From positions 1-60,657 of the forward strand of contig CAZEAN010000019.1 in NCBI GenBank assembly GCA_964510225.1: a DNA stretch of 60,657 nucleotides. The letters are read 5' to 3'. This document shows, in pieces, positions 19,652 through 29,100 of the stretch. The notes beneath the pieces were generated by a model. That model was not told the origin of the DNA. It was given only the letters and a program-made list of their open reading frames with translations, and did no database searches. How positions within the stretch are numbered: position 1 is the stretch's first letter; each line of letters starts with the position of its first letter. This stretch comes from CAZEAN01 sp964510225 (lineage in GTDB: Bacteria; Planctomycetota; Planctomycetia; Isosphaerales; Isosphaeraceae). Both the position numbers and the translations under genes were made by a program.

Positions 19652-21034
19652 ATGTCAATGGGTTGCAGTGATTATCATGCAGCGAGACGGTCAAGCCGTC
19701 GGCAACTTCTCCGGGTCGGTGCCGCTGGAATTGCAGGACTTACTCTCCCAGAGTTGTTGCGTGCTTCGGAGCAATCGACAGGTCGGAGTCCTCGCGCGAA
19801 GTCGTTGATCTTCCTCCATCAGTTTGGTGGTCCGAGTCATATTGATACGTTCGACATGAAGCCGGAGGCACCAGAAGGAATCCGTGGGGAGTTTCAGCCG
19901 ATCTCGTCCGCGATTCCGGGCGAATCGATCTCGGAACACCTCCCTCGGTTCGCCAAGGTTTTGGACCGGTTTGCCCAGATTCGATCACTCCACCACAACA
20001 TGAAAAGCCACAACCCGGCCTGCTACTATAGCTTGACCGGGCATGCACCACCGATCGACGACATCCGGCTCCGGGACACGTTGGAACTCTACCCTGCCTA
20101 TGGTGCGACAGTCTCGAAGCTCCTTCCAAGCAACGACCCATCAGTCCCGCCGTTTGTGACCTTCCCGCACCGGCTCCGCGATGGCTCGGTGACCCCAGGG
20201 CAACACGCGAGCTTCTTGGGCAAACAGTACGACCCATTCTTTGTCGGGATTGATCCCAACCGCACCGACTTCCGTCTCCCCGAATTAGAGCTTCCTGAGT
20301 CTCTTCCGCTCGGTCGACTTCAAGATCGTCGGGGACTCTTGAGCCTGATTGATCAACAGTCGAGGCTCCTCGAATACGACGCGACAGCGCAAGGGATCGA
20401 CCGATTCCAAGGGCGGGCCCTCTCGATGCTCGCCTCTCCGAAGGTCAAGAAAGCGTTTGATCTCGATGCAGAATCCGATCAGCTCCGCGAACGCTATGGG
20501 AGGACGACCTACGGCCAGAGTTGTCTCCTGGCGCGTCGTTTGGTCGAGGCGGGGGTCCGTGTCGTCACCGTCTACTTTTCGGGCTCGATTGGGAGTGCCA
20601 CTCGGGGAGGATGGGACACCCACGCTGACAATTTCAATGGCTTGAAGAACCGACTCCTCCCGATCACCGACAAGGTCGTTCCGACCTTGATCGAGGATCT
20701 TGAAGAGAAAGGCCTCCTCGACGAAACGCTCGTGCTCTGGATGGGCGAGTTTGGCCGATCGCCCCGGATCGGTGATCGTGACGGCAAAGGCCGAAACCAC
20801 TGGCCCGGTTGCTATACAGCGCTCCTCGCGGGCGGAGGGATCCAGGGTGGTGCGATCTATGGTTCGAGCGATCGGAACGGAGGTTATCCGGCGATCGATC
20901 CCACCACCCCTGACGACCTCGCAGCGACGCTCTTCGAAGCGTTGGGTCTCGATCCCGAAACCGAAATCTATGATCGTCTGAACCGTCCACTGCCGATCGC
21001 CGCAGGGCGACCAATCCGTTCGCTCTTTGCCTAA
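19652..21034 (+). CDS. Tat-exported DUF1501 protein (sulfatase-like fold)
   Basis: A 460-residue DUF1501 protein. The N-terminus has a twin-arginine signal (SRRQLLRVGAAGIAGLTLP), implying export in folded form. The core shows HQFGGPSHIDTFDMKP, WDTHADNF and LWMGEFGRSPRI...GRNHWP, which correspond to the metal-binding region of the alkaline phosphatase/sulfatase-like fold to which DUF1501 has been related. ATG 19652 has GAGG six nucleotides upstream. A longer frame would start at 19571 and overlap the upstream gene by 43 bp, which is unlikely. It probably functions with the preceding DUF1549/DUF1553 protein in the periplasm or at the cell surface; the reaction is unknown. Confidence 0.85.
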   Translation: MSMGCSDYHAARRSSRRQLLRVGAAGIAGLTLPELLRASEQSTGRSPRAKSLIFLHQFGGPSHIDTFDMKPEAPEGIRGEFQPISSAIPGESISEHLPRFAKVLDRFAQIRSLHHNMKSHNPACYYSLTGHAPPIDDIRLRDTLELYPAYGATVSKLLPSNDPSVPPFVTFPHRLRDGSVTPGQHASFLGKQYDPFFVGIDPNRTDFRLPELELPESLPLGRLQDRRGLLSLIDQQSRLLEYDATAQGIDRFQGRALSMLASPKVKKAFDLDAESDQLRERYGRTTYGQSCLLARRLVEAGVRVVTVYFSGSIGSATRGGWDTHADNFNGLKNRLLPITDKVVPTLIEDLEEKGLLDETLVLWMGEFGRSPRIGDRDGKGRNHWPGCYTALLAGGGIQGGAIYGSSDRNGGYPAIDPTTPDDLAATLFEALGLDPETEIYDRLNRPLPIAAGRPIRSLFA

Positions 21035-21067
21035 CCATCAACGCTTCGGTGAATCGAAGACAAATCT

Positions 21068-21388
21068 ATGACCGATGCTCCTTCGAATATCCGGGCGCTT
21101 CAAGATCGCCAGGAACTTGAGCTGACCTGGAACGAGTCTCGGACCGTCGGACTCCCCTATCGGTTCGTCCGAGGGGAGTGCCCTTGCGCCTCTTGCCGCG
21201 ATGAATGGTCGGGCGATCGGATCCTTGATCCCGCTACAATCCGTTCCGACATCAAGATCGAGGCGATGGAGCCAATCGGGAGCTATGCCGTCCGGATCCT
21301 CTGGAACGACGGCCATTCGTCGGGGCTCTTTACCTGGGATACACTCCTCACACTCTGCAATCAGCTTGAGGCTGGTGATGTGACGTGA
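21068..21388 (+). CDS. DUF971 (GBBH-like N-terminal domain) protein
   Basis: A 106-residue protein matching the DUF971 family, the small domain also found at the N-terminus of gamma-butyrobetaine hydroxylase. Visible features are ELTWNESRTVGLPYRFVRGECPCASCRDE, with the CxxC pair typical of the family, and YAVRILWNDGHSSGLFTWDTL. Stand-alone DUF971 proteins are common in bacteria, and a role in iron-sulfur cluster handling has been suggested from domain fusions. It lies 33 bp after the DUF1501 gene on the same strand and converges with the SDR gene, whose stop is 34 bp away. Confidence 0.8.
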   Translation: MTDAPSNIRALQDRQELELTWNESRTVGLPYRFVRGECPCASCRDEWSGDRILDPATIRSDIKIEAMEPIGSYAVRILWNDGHSSGLFTWDTLLTLCNQLEAGDVT

Positions 21389-21422
21389 TCAGCCAACGAG
21401 GATCTATAGGTCTCGATTTGAT

Positions 21423-22250
21423 CTAGGCGCTCCGTCGCATGTAAAGGCGACGAGTCCAGCGGCCGAACCCCCAGTTGACCAGGTCTGGGAAGAACCGATT
21501 GACCGTCAGGAGGAGCCGACCGCTCGGAGTCAGCGTGAGTTCGTTCCGTCCGTCAAAGAGGGCGTCGAGACCGGCTTCGGCAACGGCATCAGCCGTCATC
21601 GACCGTCGTGATTCCGTCGAGATGATCGCTGTATGAGCGAGGACATTCTCTTCAAACGGAGTCTTGGTGAAACCGGGATTCAGAAGCATGACATGGATCC
21701 CATCAATCGCCCACTCGGCTCGGAGAGCTTCGGTAAGCCCTGCAACCGCAAACTTGCTCGCCGAGTATTCGGGGCGGCCGGGGAGCGCTCTTCGCGAGAC
21801 GACGGAACCGATGTTGATCACCGCTGGAGAATTCCCTCGTCGGAATAAGGGCAGAGTGCTCCGACACATTTCGGCAAGTGCGAAGACATTGATGTCGAAC
21901 AATCGCGTCATGATTGACGGATCGTGTGTTTCAAATCGGCCATACGCACCGACACCGGCGGCATTGATCAAGAGGTCGAGTGCACCGCCGAACCGCTCCG
22001 CAGCAACGTCAAGGACGAGGTCACGATCCTTGGGGATTGTAAGGTCGGCGGATACAGTGAAGAGGTTTGCGGGATTAGTACCGTGAGCGATCAGTGATTG
22101 TGCGACGTCAACGAGGCGATCGACATTCCGCCCAGTCAAACCCACGCGGGCATTCAGCTTTCCGAGGTGCCTTGCAAAGGCTGCACCTAATCCTGACGAC
22201 GCGCCCGTGATGAGACAGCGGGCTCCTTGGATCGAGTCGCGATCCGGCAT
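21423..22250 (-). CDS. Short-chain dehydrogenase/reductase (SDR)
   Basis: A 275-residue classical SDR. The cofactor loop is ITGASSGLGAAF (TGxxxGxG), the structural motif is INAAGVGAYG, the catalytic Ser lies in INIGSVVS and the catalytic Tyr and Lys in YSASK. The residue after the second strand (GLTGRNVDRL) is Arg, suggesting NADP(H). PGFTKTPF is the usual substrate-loop start. It would carry out NAD(P)-dependent oxidation or reduction of a hydroxyl/keto substrate; which one cannot be inferred. The C-terminus is basic and hydrophobic (FGRWTRRLYMRRSA). It is followed on the opposite strand by the DUF971 gene with almost no gap. Confidence 0.8.
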   Translation of the reverse strand: MPDRDSIQGARCLITGASSGLGAAFARHLGKLNARVGLTGRNVDRLVDVAQSLIAHGTNPANLFTVSADLTIPKDRDLVLDVAAERFGGALDLLINAAGVGAYGRFETHDPSIMTRLFDINVFALAEMCRSTLPLFRRGNSPAVINIGSVVSRRALPGRPEYSASKFAVAGLTEALRAEWAIDGIHVMLLNPGFTKTPFEENVLAHTAIISTESRRSMTADAVAEAGLDALFDGRNELTLTPSGRLLLTVNRFFPDLVNWGFGRWTRRLYMRRSA

Positions 22251-22356
22251 CGCTGATCCGGCTCTCCACCGATGTCCGCGTCATCCTTGGTTCACGATGA
22301 GCACCAAGAGTCACTGAGGGCGTTATCGGCAGTACAGGTGCGTTCGATCCACTCGA

Positions 22357-22767
22357 TTATTTCCGGACGCTGACATCACCCGTGACTTCGGTGGTCAACA
22401 CTTGGTTATCCTTCAAGGGTCGCCAGGAATTTGAACCCAAACCAGAGCCGGTCGCACGACTGATCACCACCCGACCCGAATTTGATCGAATCGGCGCTGG
22501 GTCCCGTGACGAGATTATTTTCGATGAGCCGCCAGAGGTCGTTGAATCGTTGGCAAAGTCGGAGCCCGCAATGATGGTTCGTCCTCTTCCAGTGATCGTC
22601 GAGGGGAGTTCACAGGAATCATCGATAATGTACGATCCCCCCGGAATGACGGTCGCTGGCCCGTCGGGTCCGTAATAGTAATGATTATGGGTGCAGCCCA
22701 CGAGTCCGAGTCCCGGGACAACGATGACCGCCAGGCGAATAAGTACTAACGCCGAGACACGTCGCAT
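22357..22767 (-). CDS. Small lipoprotein of unknown function
   Basis: A 136-residue predicted lipoprotein. The signal peptide is MRRVSALVLIRLAVIVVP followed by the lipobox LVGC, placing the lipidated cysteine at residue 25. The mature part begins THNHYYYGPDGP and is rich in Ser, Gly and Asn; I recognise no domain. ATG 22767 was chosen because GGGAGG lies six nucleotides upstream and because it places the lipobox correctly. The frame is open a further 48 codons, but that extension would bury the signal peptide. It is probably an envelope protein. Confidence 0.65.
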   Translation of the reverse strand: MRRVSALVLIRLAVIVVPGLGLVGCTHNHYYYGPDGPATVIPGGSYIIDDSCELPSTITGRGRTIIAGSDFANDSTTSGGSSKIISSRDPAPIRSNSGRVVISRATGSGLGSNSWRPLKDNQVLTTEVTGDVSVRK

Positions 22768-23413
22768 GGCGAACCTCCCTTGTCCGTTCCGAGGAATCCT
22801 GCTCCCCGCTTCGTCAACGATCGAAAAGACTGTAAACGATCGCTCTGAGATTGACCTAAGGATCAAAACGAATGTAGCCGATTCGCTTCGACCCGAAGTC
22901 TGGCCGACCATGAAGCCGGGTTCAGCGTGGGAAATCTAACCGAATCGTCGAGTTCTTCCAAGCCGGAGTTATCATTTGGCCAAGCCTGCCGACGCTGGAC
23001 CTTCAGTTACGTCCAACATCACAAGGATGGTTACTGTAGCGTGAATCGGATCCTGTTCTCACGGCAGGTTTATCGATTTGCCAAAACAATCCCGCGTGGC
23101 GAGGGACCGCTTCAAGTGGGCAGTGTGCGCGGACTTCCTTTCGAGGTGGGACAGGAAGAGTCTCCGAATAAATCACTTCGGATGGCAGGAATGAGACTTC
23201 TTTAGCAATAACTTGAAGTCCTGTGACTGAGGAAGTTGATTAAAATCAACCTCCGTTTGAAACAACACGTTGTGAAGTGGCATTTGGCTATCATCCCTGA
23301 TTTAATGCCGTCTGGGTTCAACCTTTTGGTCCACGTTTGGATCTTAGGTACTGCAACCTTCATGACTAACTTCAACCGAAGTTGGATCAGGCTTCTCAGA
23401 AAGGACTAGATCG
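22768..23413. other. Long intergenic region, no supported gene
   Basis: About 645 bp between the divergent lipoprotein and PEP-CTERM genes. A 92-codon plus-strand frame (22927-23205) has no recognisable domain and composition unlike the neighbouring proteins, so it is not called. GTTGATT-AA-AATCAAC (near 23235-23255) is a small inverted repeat. The end of the region carries AAAGGA eight nucleotides before ATG 23414. It presumably holds both divergent promoters. Confidence 0.4.
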
Positions 23414-24019
23414 ATGCGTGCAATTGCTCTCCTGACCGCCGTTCTTGCCACAACGCTACATGTCTCTACGCCGCTGCAAGCCTAAGTCATTGACTTCGAA
23501 TCGTTGGAACAGGTGAATTCGCTCGTCAATAGTCAGGGCTTCACCTATAGCGAAGACGGGTTTGTCCTTGAGAATCTTTCCACACTTCCATTTGCAAGTT
23601 TCGGGACACTCGCCCCACAATTTCCCGGATCAACCGCACTCTACAATAACAACGTTAACGGCCTTACTCGCTTAACCCAGGGTAATGGTAACCCCTTTGA
23701 TTTGAACTCGATAGACCTTGCGCCTTTTACTTTCGGTTCCCCGATCACTTCCGTCACCTTCACAGGTTTCCTCGATAGTGGTGGGTCGGTGACGCAGACC
23801 TTCACCACCAGCGGCATCGGCTTCGTCTTGGAGACCTTTAACTTCAGTGGTTTTGAGGATGTTATCGCCGTCGAGTGGATGCAAAACCCTCCGTTCCACC
23901 AGTTCGACAACATTGTCGTCATGAGCGGAATCATTCCCGAGCCGTCAAGCATCCTACTTGGCCTGACTGGACTGGTCGCGGTCGGTGGTTTCGCCAGACG
24001 ACGACGCCACGCGAAGTGA
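23414..24019 (+). pseudogene. PEP-CTERM protein gene interrupted by an in-frame TAA
   Basis: ATG 23414 has AAAGGA eight nucleotides upstream and encodes a 23-residue signal peptide ending STPLQA. The next codon is TAA (23483-23485). The same frame then continues without further stops as VIDFESLEQVNSL to a C-terminal PEP-CTERM sorting signal: PEPSSILLGLTGLV, then an Arg-rich tail (ARRRRHAK). The stop sits exactly at the expected signal-peptidase junction, and one base change (for example CAA to TAA) would restore a normal secreted protein of about 200 residues. A downstream GTG at 23504 could start translation, but the product would have a sorting tail without a signal peptide. It may be a recent nonsense mutation, a sequencing error, or read-through. 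The mature part is beta-rich and of unknown function. Confidence 0.7.
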
Positions 24020-24065
24020 ATTGGCTTTGCGACTTCAGTTAGCTGAGGCGTGTGGATCTTTTTGT

Positions 24066-24100
24066 CGCGACGGAATCAGTGATTCCGTCGCGTTGTCGTT
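24066..24100 (+). terminator. Long perfect palindromic terminator
   Basis: A perfect inverted repeat of 13 bp per arm (CGCGACGGAATCA, one central base, exact complement; 24066-24092) is followed by TTGTCGTTGT. It lies 46 bp after the stop of the first PEP-CTERM gene and between two convergent genes. TTTTT lies on its left side. Confidence 0.7.
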
Positions 24101-24299
24101 GTAAAGGAAGCAGAACAGGTGCGGCGACTCTTGACCCGTGGTCGCAACACCCGACAGGCACCATTCCAGTACGACAACGTAGAGGAATGATTACCCGGTA
24201 ACTACTTTGCGACGCTACGGGTTCCCTCGATCTCAAAGTGAGGGAAGATTGAGCTTCTGGGAGAGAAAGCTCCGGTTGTCATCAGCAAGGGGCGCTGCC

Positions 24300-25028
24300 T
24301 CAGTTTCGGCGTCGCCGCCACTGGGAAACGGTCAGAGTGAGTCCAGCTCCAAGGCCGAGCAATCCCAGCGAGGCCGGTTCAGGAACGACGGTGATGTTGT
24401 AGGTTTGTGAGGTAGGCCCAAAGAAGGCAGAATCAAGCGAGGAAACCAGCGTATGTTCGCCAACTTCCAGCGGCTTATAAATGGTGCCCATCCCTAGCGC
24501 AAAGAGAGCGGCAACAGCGTTGTTCGGTAGTGTTTCTGAGTACTCGATTGGTTCGTCAAAGAACACAGATCCGTAGAGGAACTCAGGGAACTCATTCACG
24601 AGACCGTCGAAGAGTGTCACCCCATCGAGAACGATGGTGATGGTTGCTGTTTCAAAAAACTGGGGAATGATGGGATCGTCGGGATTGTCTGTGCTACCGT
24701 CCGCATAAAGCTCACCGACGATGGGGAATGGGGCGACGATAAATGGCGTATTTGCACCCAACAGAACGTCGATTTCGATATCTTCCCCACCGGGGAGGAA
24801 ACGGACACCATCGACGGTATCAGTAACACCCATCCCGTCGCCACGACGGATCGTCGTATCCCATTCCGACCAGAGGACCATCCATTCCTCAAAGGAACGG
24901 CCTCGGAAGGGTTGATCGGGAGGAACCAAGACGTCGGCCTGGGCGACCGAGGAGAGGACTGTCAAAACGGCCAAGGTGGAAACAAACAAGCCTGATCGTA
25001 GGCTCAGCATGGTGAGACACTTGCTCAT
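24300..25028 (-). CDS. PEP-CTERM sorting domain protein
   Basis: A 242-residue exported protein with an N-terminal signal peptide (about residues 1-31, ending SSVAQA) and a complete C-terminal PEP-CTERM tripartite signal: VPEPASLG, a hydrophobic segment, then QWRRRRN. The mature region has no domain that I recognise; it includes FEEWMVLWSEWDT and several beta-rich stretches. PEP-CTERM proteins are handled by an exosortase and delivered to the cell surface or extracellular matrix; no exosortase gene is in this window. AGGAAA lies upstream of ATG 25028. It converges on the interrupted PEP-CTERM gene but shares little sequence with it outside the tail. Confidence 0.85.
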   Translation of the reverse strand: MSKCLTMLSLRSGLFVSTLAVLTVLSSVAQADVLVPPDQPFRGRSFEEWMVLWSEWDTTIRRGDGMGVTDTVDGVRFLPGGEDIEIDVLLGANTPFIVAPFPIVGELYADGSTDNPDDPIIPQFFETATITIVLDGVTLFDGLVNEFPEFLYGSVFFDEPIEYSETLPNNAVAALFALGMGTIYKPLEVGEHTLVSSLDSAFFGPTSQTYNITVVPEPASLGLLGLGAGLTLTVSQWRRRRN

Positions 25029-25543
25029 GGACGCGATTTCCTATGTAGCGGGAAGATAACGGGTTCCGCAGGAACCCTAATGATGAATGTGAACCACCTC
25101 ATCCCCACTCCCGAGACCATGGCAGCCCTAGCATGGACTTGCCGATGCGTTTAACTGAGTTCTCTACCTGGAGTGGCGTTTCTTCAGTGGTGCGCATCCG
25201 ATCCCTCGACACTGGAATGAAAACGCTTCCTCCAGTGTTTGGTGAGGTCGAAAAAATTGTGTCCACCCTTAACTACCGGAAACTCGACGAATCACGATCC
25301 ATGTTTTTTCCTTGAACATCCGAGAGATGTTCTGCCTGGTGGCAACGGCCTTTCTTGGCGGCCATTCCCTTTAGTAAGGCGGTTGCGTAAGTCCGACACA
25401 TCGGGCGAGCTCAATCGGTACTCTTCGGTGGAGGATTCGACACCGAGCGATGAAGTCGCGACACACAAGAAATCCCCTTGCTTCACGACGTCGGAGAATG
25501 GAACTCGTCACTCAAACATGTTACTTGTAAGATCTGATATTCC
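25029..25543. other. Intergenic region between divergent genes, no supported gene
   Basis: About 515 bp between the minus-strand PEP-CTERM gene and the plus-strand ECF sigma gene. The open frames here are short and overlap without recognisable products. I see no strong inverted repeat. It must contain the promoters of both genes. Confidence 0.4.
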
Positions 25544-26194
25544 ATGTATGGCTTCTTGAGTTCCGAGACCGATGCTATGGCTTCCGAACTTCACGGATCG
25601 ATCAGCCGTTGGTTGCCGCCGCTCAAAGAAGGGAACGACAGTGCCATCCAGGCGATCTGGGAGCGGTACTTCGCTTCGATGGTCCGGCTGACGGGGAAGA
25701 AACTCAGGTTGGCTGAGTACTTCTATGCCTGCGGCGAAGAAGAAGACGTCGCCCAGAGTGCCTTTCATCAATTCTGCATCGCCGTGCGTGAGGGGCGATT
25801 CCCTCAGTTGGAAGACCGCGACGACCTCTGGCGGATCCTGGTCCATGTCACAACGTGTAAGGTTGCCGATCGAATCGACTACCACAAGGCGGTGAAGCGC
25901 GGGGGTCGAAGCGTGGTCAGAGAGACTGATCTGGAATCTGCCGGTCGTCGGAGCCAGGGTCAAGTTCTCGATCAGGTCATTGGAGCTGACCCGACTCCTG
26001 ATTTTGTGGTCGAAGTCGCTGAGGAATGTGAACGGCTCCTCAATCTACTACACGACCCGACGTTGCGTCAGATCGCCGAGATGAAGCTCGCCGGGTTTAC
26101 GCATGAGCAGATTCGGACAGAACTCAACTGTACACTCCGAAGCATCACTCTGAAGGTTAGGCTCATTCGTAAGTGCTGGGAAGGGGGTCGATAA
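25544..26194 (+). CDS. ECF-type sigma factor paired with a Ser/Thr kinase
   Basis: A 216-residue ECF sigma factor of the planctomycete type that travels with Ser/Thr kinases. Region 2 is recognisable in EEEDVAQSAFHQFCIAVREG and LWRILVHVTTCKVADRIDYH. Region 4 is in LRQIAEMKLAGFTHEQIRTE, followed by LRSITLKVRLIRKCW. The stop codon overlaps the kinase start (TAATG), so the two are translationally coupled. No anti-sigma factor is present; from what is proposed for this group, the kinase may control the sigma factor by phosphorylation, which is inference here. An internal ATG (25577, MASELHG) is an alternative start; neither site has a convincing Shine-Dalgarno. Confidence 0.85.
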   Translation: MYGFLSSETDAMASELHGSISRWLPPLKEGNDSAIQAIWERYFASMVRLTGKKLRLAEYFYACGEEEDVAQSAFHQFCIAVREGRFPQLEDRDDLWRILVHVTTCKVADRIDYHKAVKRGGRSVVRETDLESAGRRSQGQVLDQVIGADPTPDFVVEVAEECERLLNLLHDPTLRQIAEMKLAGFTHEQIRTELNCTLRSITLKVRLIRKCWEGGR

Positions 26195-29100
26195 TGTCGG
26201 ATCATCAACCCCACCCCAAAGAGGGAATTGCCTGGCAGGAGGCCTCCCTCTCCAGAGACGACTTGCGACAGATGATTGCGATCTGTGATCGATTCGAGGC
26301 AATGTGGAAAGCAGGTGAGAACCCTCGGGTCGAAGCGTACCTCGGCGACGCTCCCGAACAGCTTCATTTTTACTTATTATCTGAATTGCGCGCGATCGAG
26401 TCCGAGCTGAGACGAGATCTCGGCGACGACACCAGCATTGATTCGGACCGGCTCAAGCAGAGCTTATCCCTCGAAGAAGATGAAACTGCCTCCCGCCATG
26501 CGGTGCTCAGGGCAACGACGTCGAAGGGTATTCCCAGTCAACTTGGTGACTATGTGATCCTTCGGGAGATCGGTCGCGGTGGTATGGGAGTCGTCTACGA
26601 GGCGGTGCAGCAGTCTCTCGGTCGACATGTAGCCCTCAAGATCCTGCCTTGGCACCAGATCGGCGATTCGTCCCAGTTGGAGAGGTTTCAGGACGAGCCG
26701 CGATTAGCGGCGCGGTTGCACCACTCAAACATCGTCCCGGTTTTCGGGGTCGGTGAGGATCATGGGGTCCACTACTATGCCATGCAGTACATCAAAGGCG
26801 ATGGGCTGAACAACATCATCGACGAGCTGCGGGCCTTGCGGCTTGGCCAGAATTTAGTGCCTCCCCCTGAAGGATCGGTTGCAGAAGAGAAGTCATTCCG
26901 TTCGTCAGCATCGGCGGTGAACCTCGCCCGTAAACTATTGACGGGGCGTTTCGCTGGGTTCCCAACCGGGGATGGACGGAGCCTTGACACAACTGAAACC
27001 AAAACAAAGACGGCAACCTTCCACGGTCCGGCTCCCGCGACATCACCTTCTACGGTGCTGGAATCGAGCACGGTCGATTGTACCGACTTGACCGACTCCT
27101 CCCCTCACGACTACTTCCGCGAGGTAGCCCGAATTGGACTCCAGGTGGCCGAGGCATTAGCTTATGCCCACGGCCAGGGAATTCTGCATCGGGACATCAA
27201 GCCGTCCAACCTTTTGATCGATTCCTCTGGGACGGTCTGGGTCGCCGACTTCGGTCTGGCCAAGGCCGAGGGTTCTGATGGACTGACACGCCCCGGAGAG
27301 ATCGTCGGCACGTTGCGGTACATGGCTCCCGAGCGTTTCAAGGAGCACACCGATCATCGTAGCGATCTCTATTCGCTCGGGGCGACGCTCTACGAACTCT
27401 TGACACTCCGTCCGCTCTTCGGTGCGGTGAATCGACTTCAGCTGGAAAAACACATTCAGCACGATGCCCCCAAGGCACCGCGATCGCTGGACCCCCGGAT
27501 CCCGCGCGATCTTGAGACCGTGGTGCTCAAGGCCCTGGCCAAGGATCCTGATCGCCGCTACGTGGACGCCGAGGCCATGGCCGCCGACCTCCAGCGTGTG
27601 CTCGACGATCAACCGATCGAAGCGCGTCGGATCAGCTCCATGGAACGAGCTTGGAGATGGTGCTGTCGGCACAAGGCGATCGCGAGCCTGCTGGCGACGG
27701 TACAAGTGCTCCTGGTCGTTGGTCTCGTCGGATCATTATTGGCAGCCCGCCGGTTCGATCGCCTCGCCGACGAGACACGCATCAGTGCGGCAGAATCGGA
27801 GGCGGTTGTCGACTTCCTCATCAAAGACATGCTCGCCCTCGCCAACCCTTTCGAGTCGCAGGGTGAATCGTACACGGTCGAGGATCTTCTGGCGCGCGCC
27901 GACCGCGCCATTGAGGACGAAGAACGATTCAAGGACCAGCCCCTTGTCGAGGCGTCGATCCGCCTGATCCTTGGCCACATCTTTCGTAGTCGACAGGAAT
28001 CCGAGAAGGCGTTTCCGCACCTCAGTCGGGCGGTGGTACTTTATGAGGAGCACGCCGGTGAGGCCGATTCTCGGACCCTCGACGCGATGACCTCTCTCAC
28101 TTGGGTTTATATGACATTGGGCCACACGGAGCAAGCGCTCAGACTCGCCGAACAGAGGCTTGAGCGCTCACGGAGTTCTTCGGACACAGATCATTTTGAG
28201 GAATTGAAAGGGATCTTACTGTTGAGTGACATTTGCACATCAAAGAAACTCGGACGATTCGATGATGTCCTCGATCTCCTTGGCCCGGCTCTTTCGGACT
28301 TTGATCGCTTGGGCACCCACAACGCGCACCGGTGTTACGCGTACCGGATCTACGGAAAGGCGTTGCTGGAGTTGAATCGATTCGACGAAGCCGAGCTTGT
28401 TCTGCTGGAAGCGTCGAGAGTGGGACACGACAATTATGGTCCCGACCATCCTCAGGTCATATTCTTAGACACCTATATTAGTCAAATCTATCAACGTCGG
28501 GGAGATCTTGGGCAGGCGTTATTGCTCCTCGAAGCTGTGGTCGAACGGGCACGCCGGGTTCTTCCTCTGGGTCATTCGCATAGGGAGGTCCCGATCCTGG
28601 AATTGGCAGAACTCCTCCATCAGTCGGGCAAGCAGGAGGAGGCATTCGAACTCCTTGAAGGTGAGTACGATGCATTCCTTGCCGATTCCGGACCACCGAT
28701 TGTCGCTATGTTTTTCCCGATGAGGCAGTACTACAGCATGCTCGCCATTGCAGGAGAATCCGATCGTTCACTGGAGGTCGCAACACAGGTCATCGCGCGG
28801 CTACAAGGCTCGATGGTTGAGACATACGGTTCGGTCTACCAGGCATTGCCACTGTACCAGAATCAACTGGCATGGATGATCGTGACCTCACACGAAGCCC
28901 TTTGGACGGAAGAGAATCTTGCACTGGCGATCGAACTTTCCGAAGCTACGGTCTCAGCGGCACTCGGCGGGTGGGATGAAGGATGTTACAAGAATACGCT
29001 GGGGGTTGCACAGTATCGGTCTGGCGACTGGAAGGGGGCCATCGTGGCATTGGAGCAATCCGACGCAGATCTCCAAGGAAAGCTCTTCTGTACCAACGGA

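Noticed and set aside
22927..23205. 92-codon plus-strand open frame
   Set aside because: No recognisable domain, no convincing ribosome-binding site, composition unlike other proteins here.
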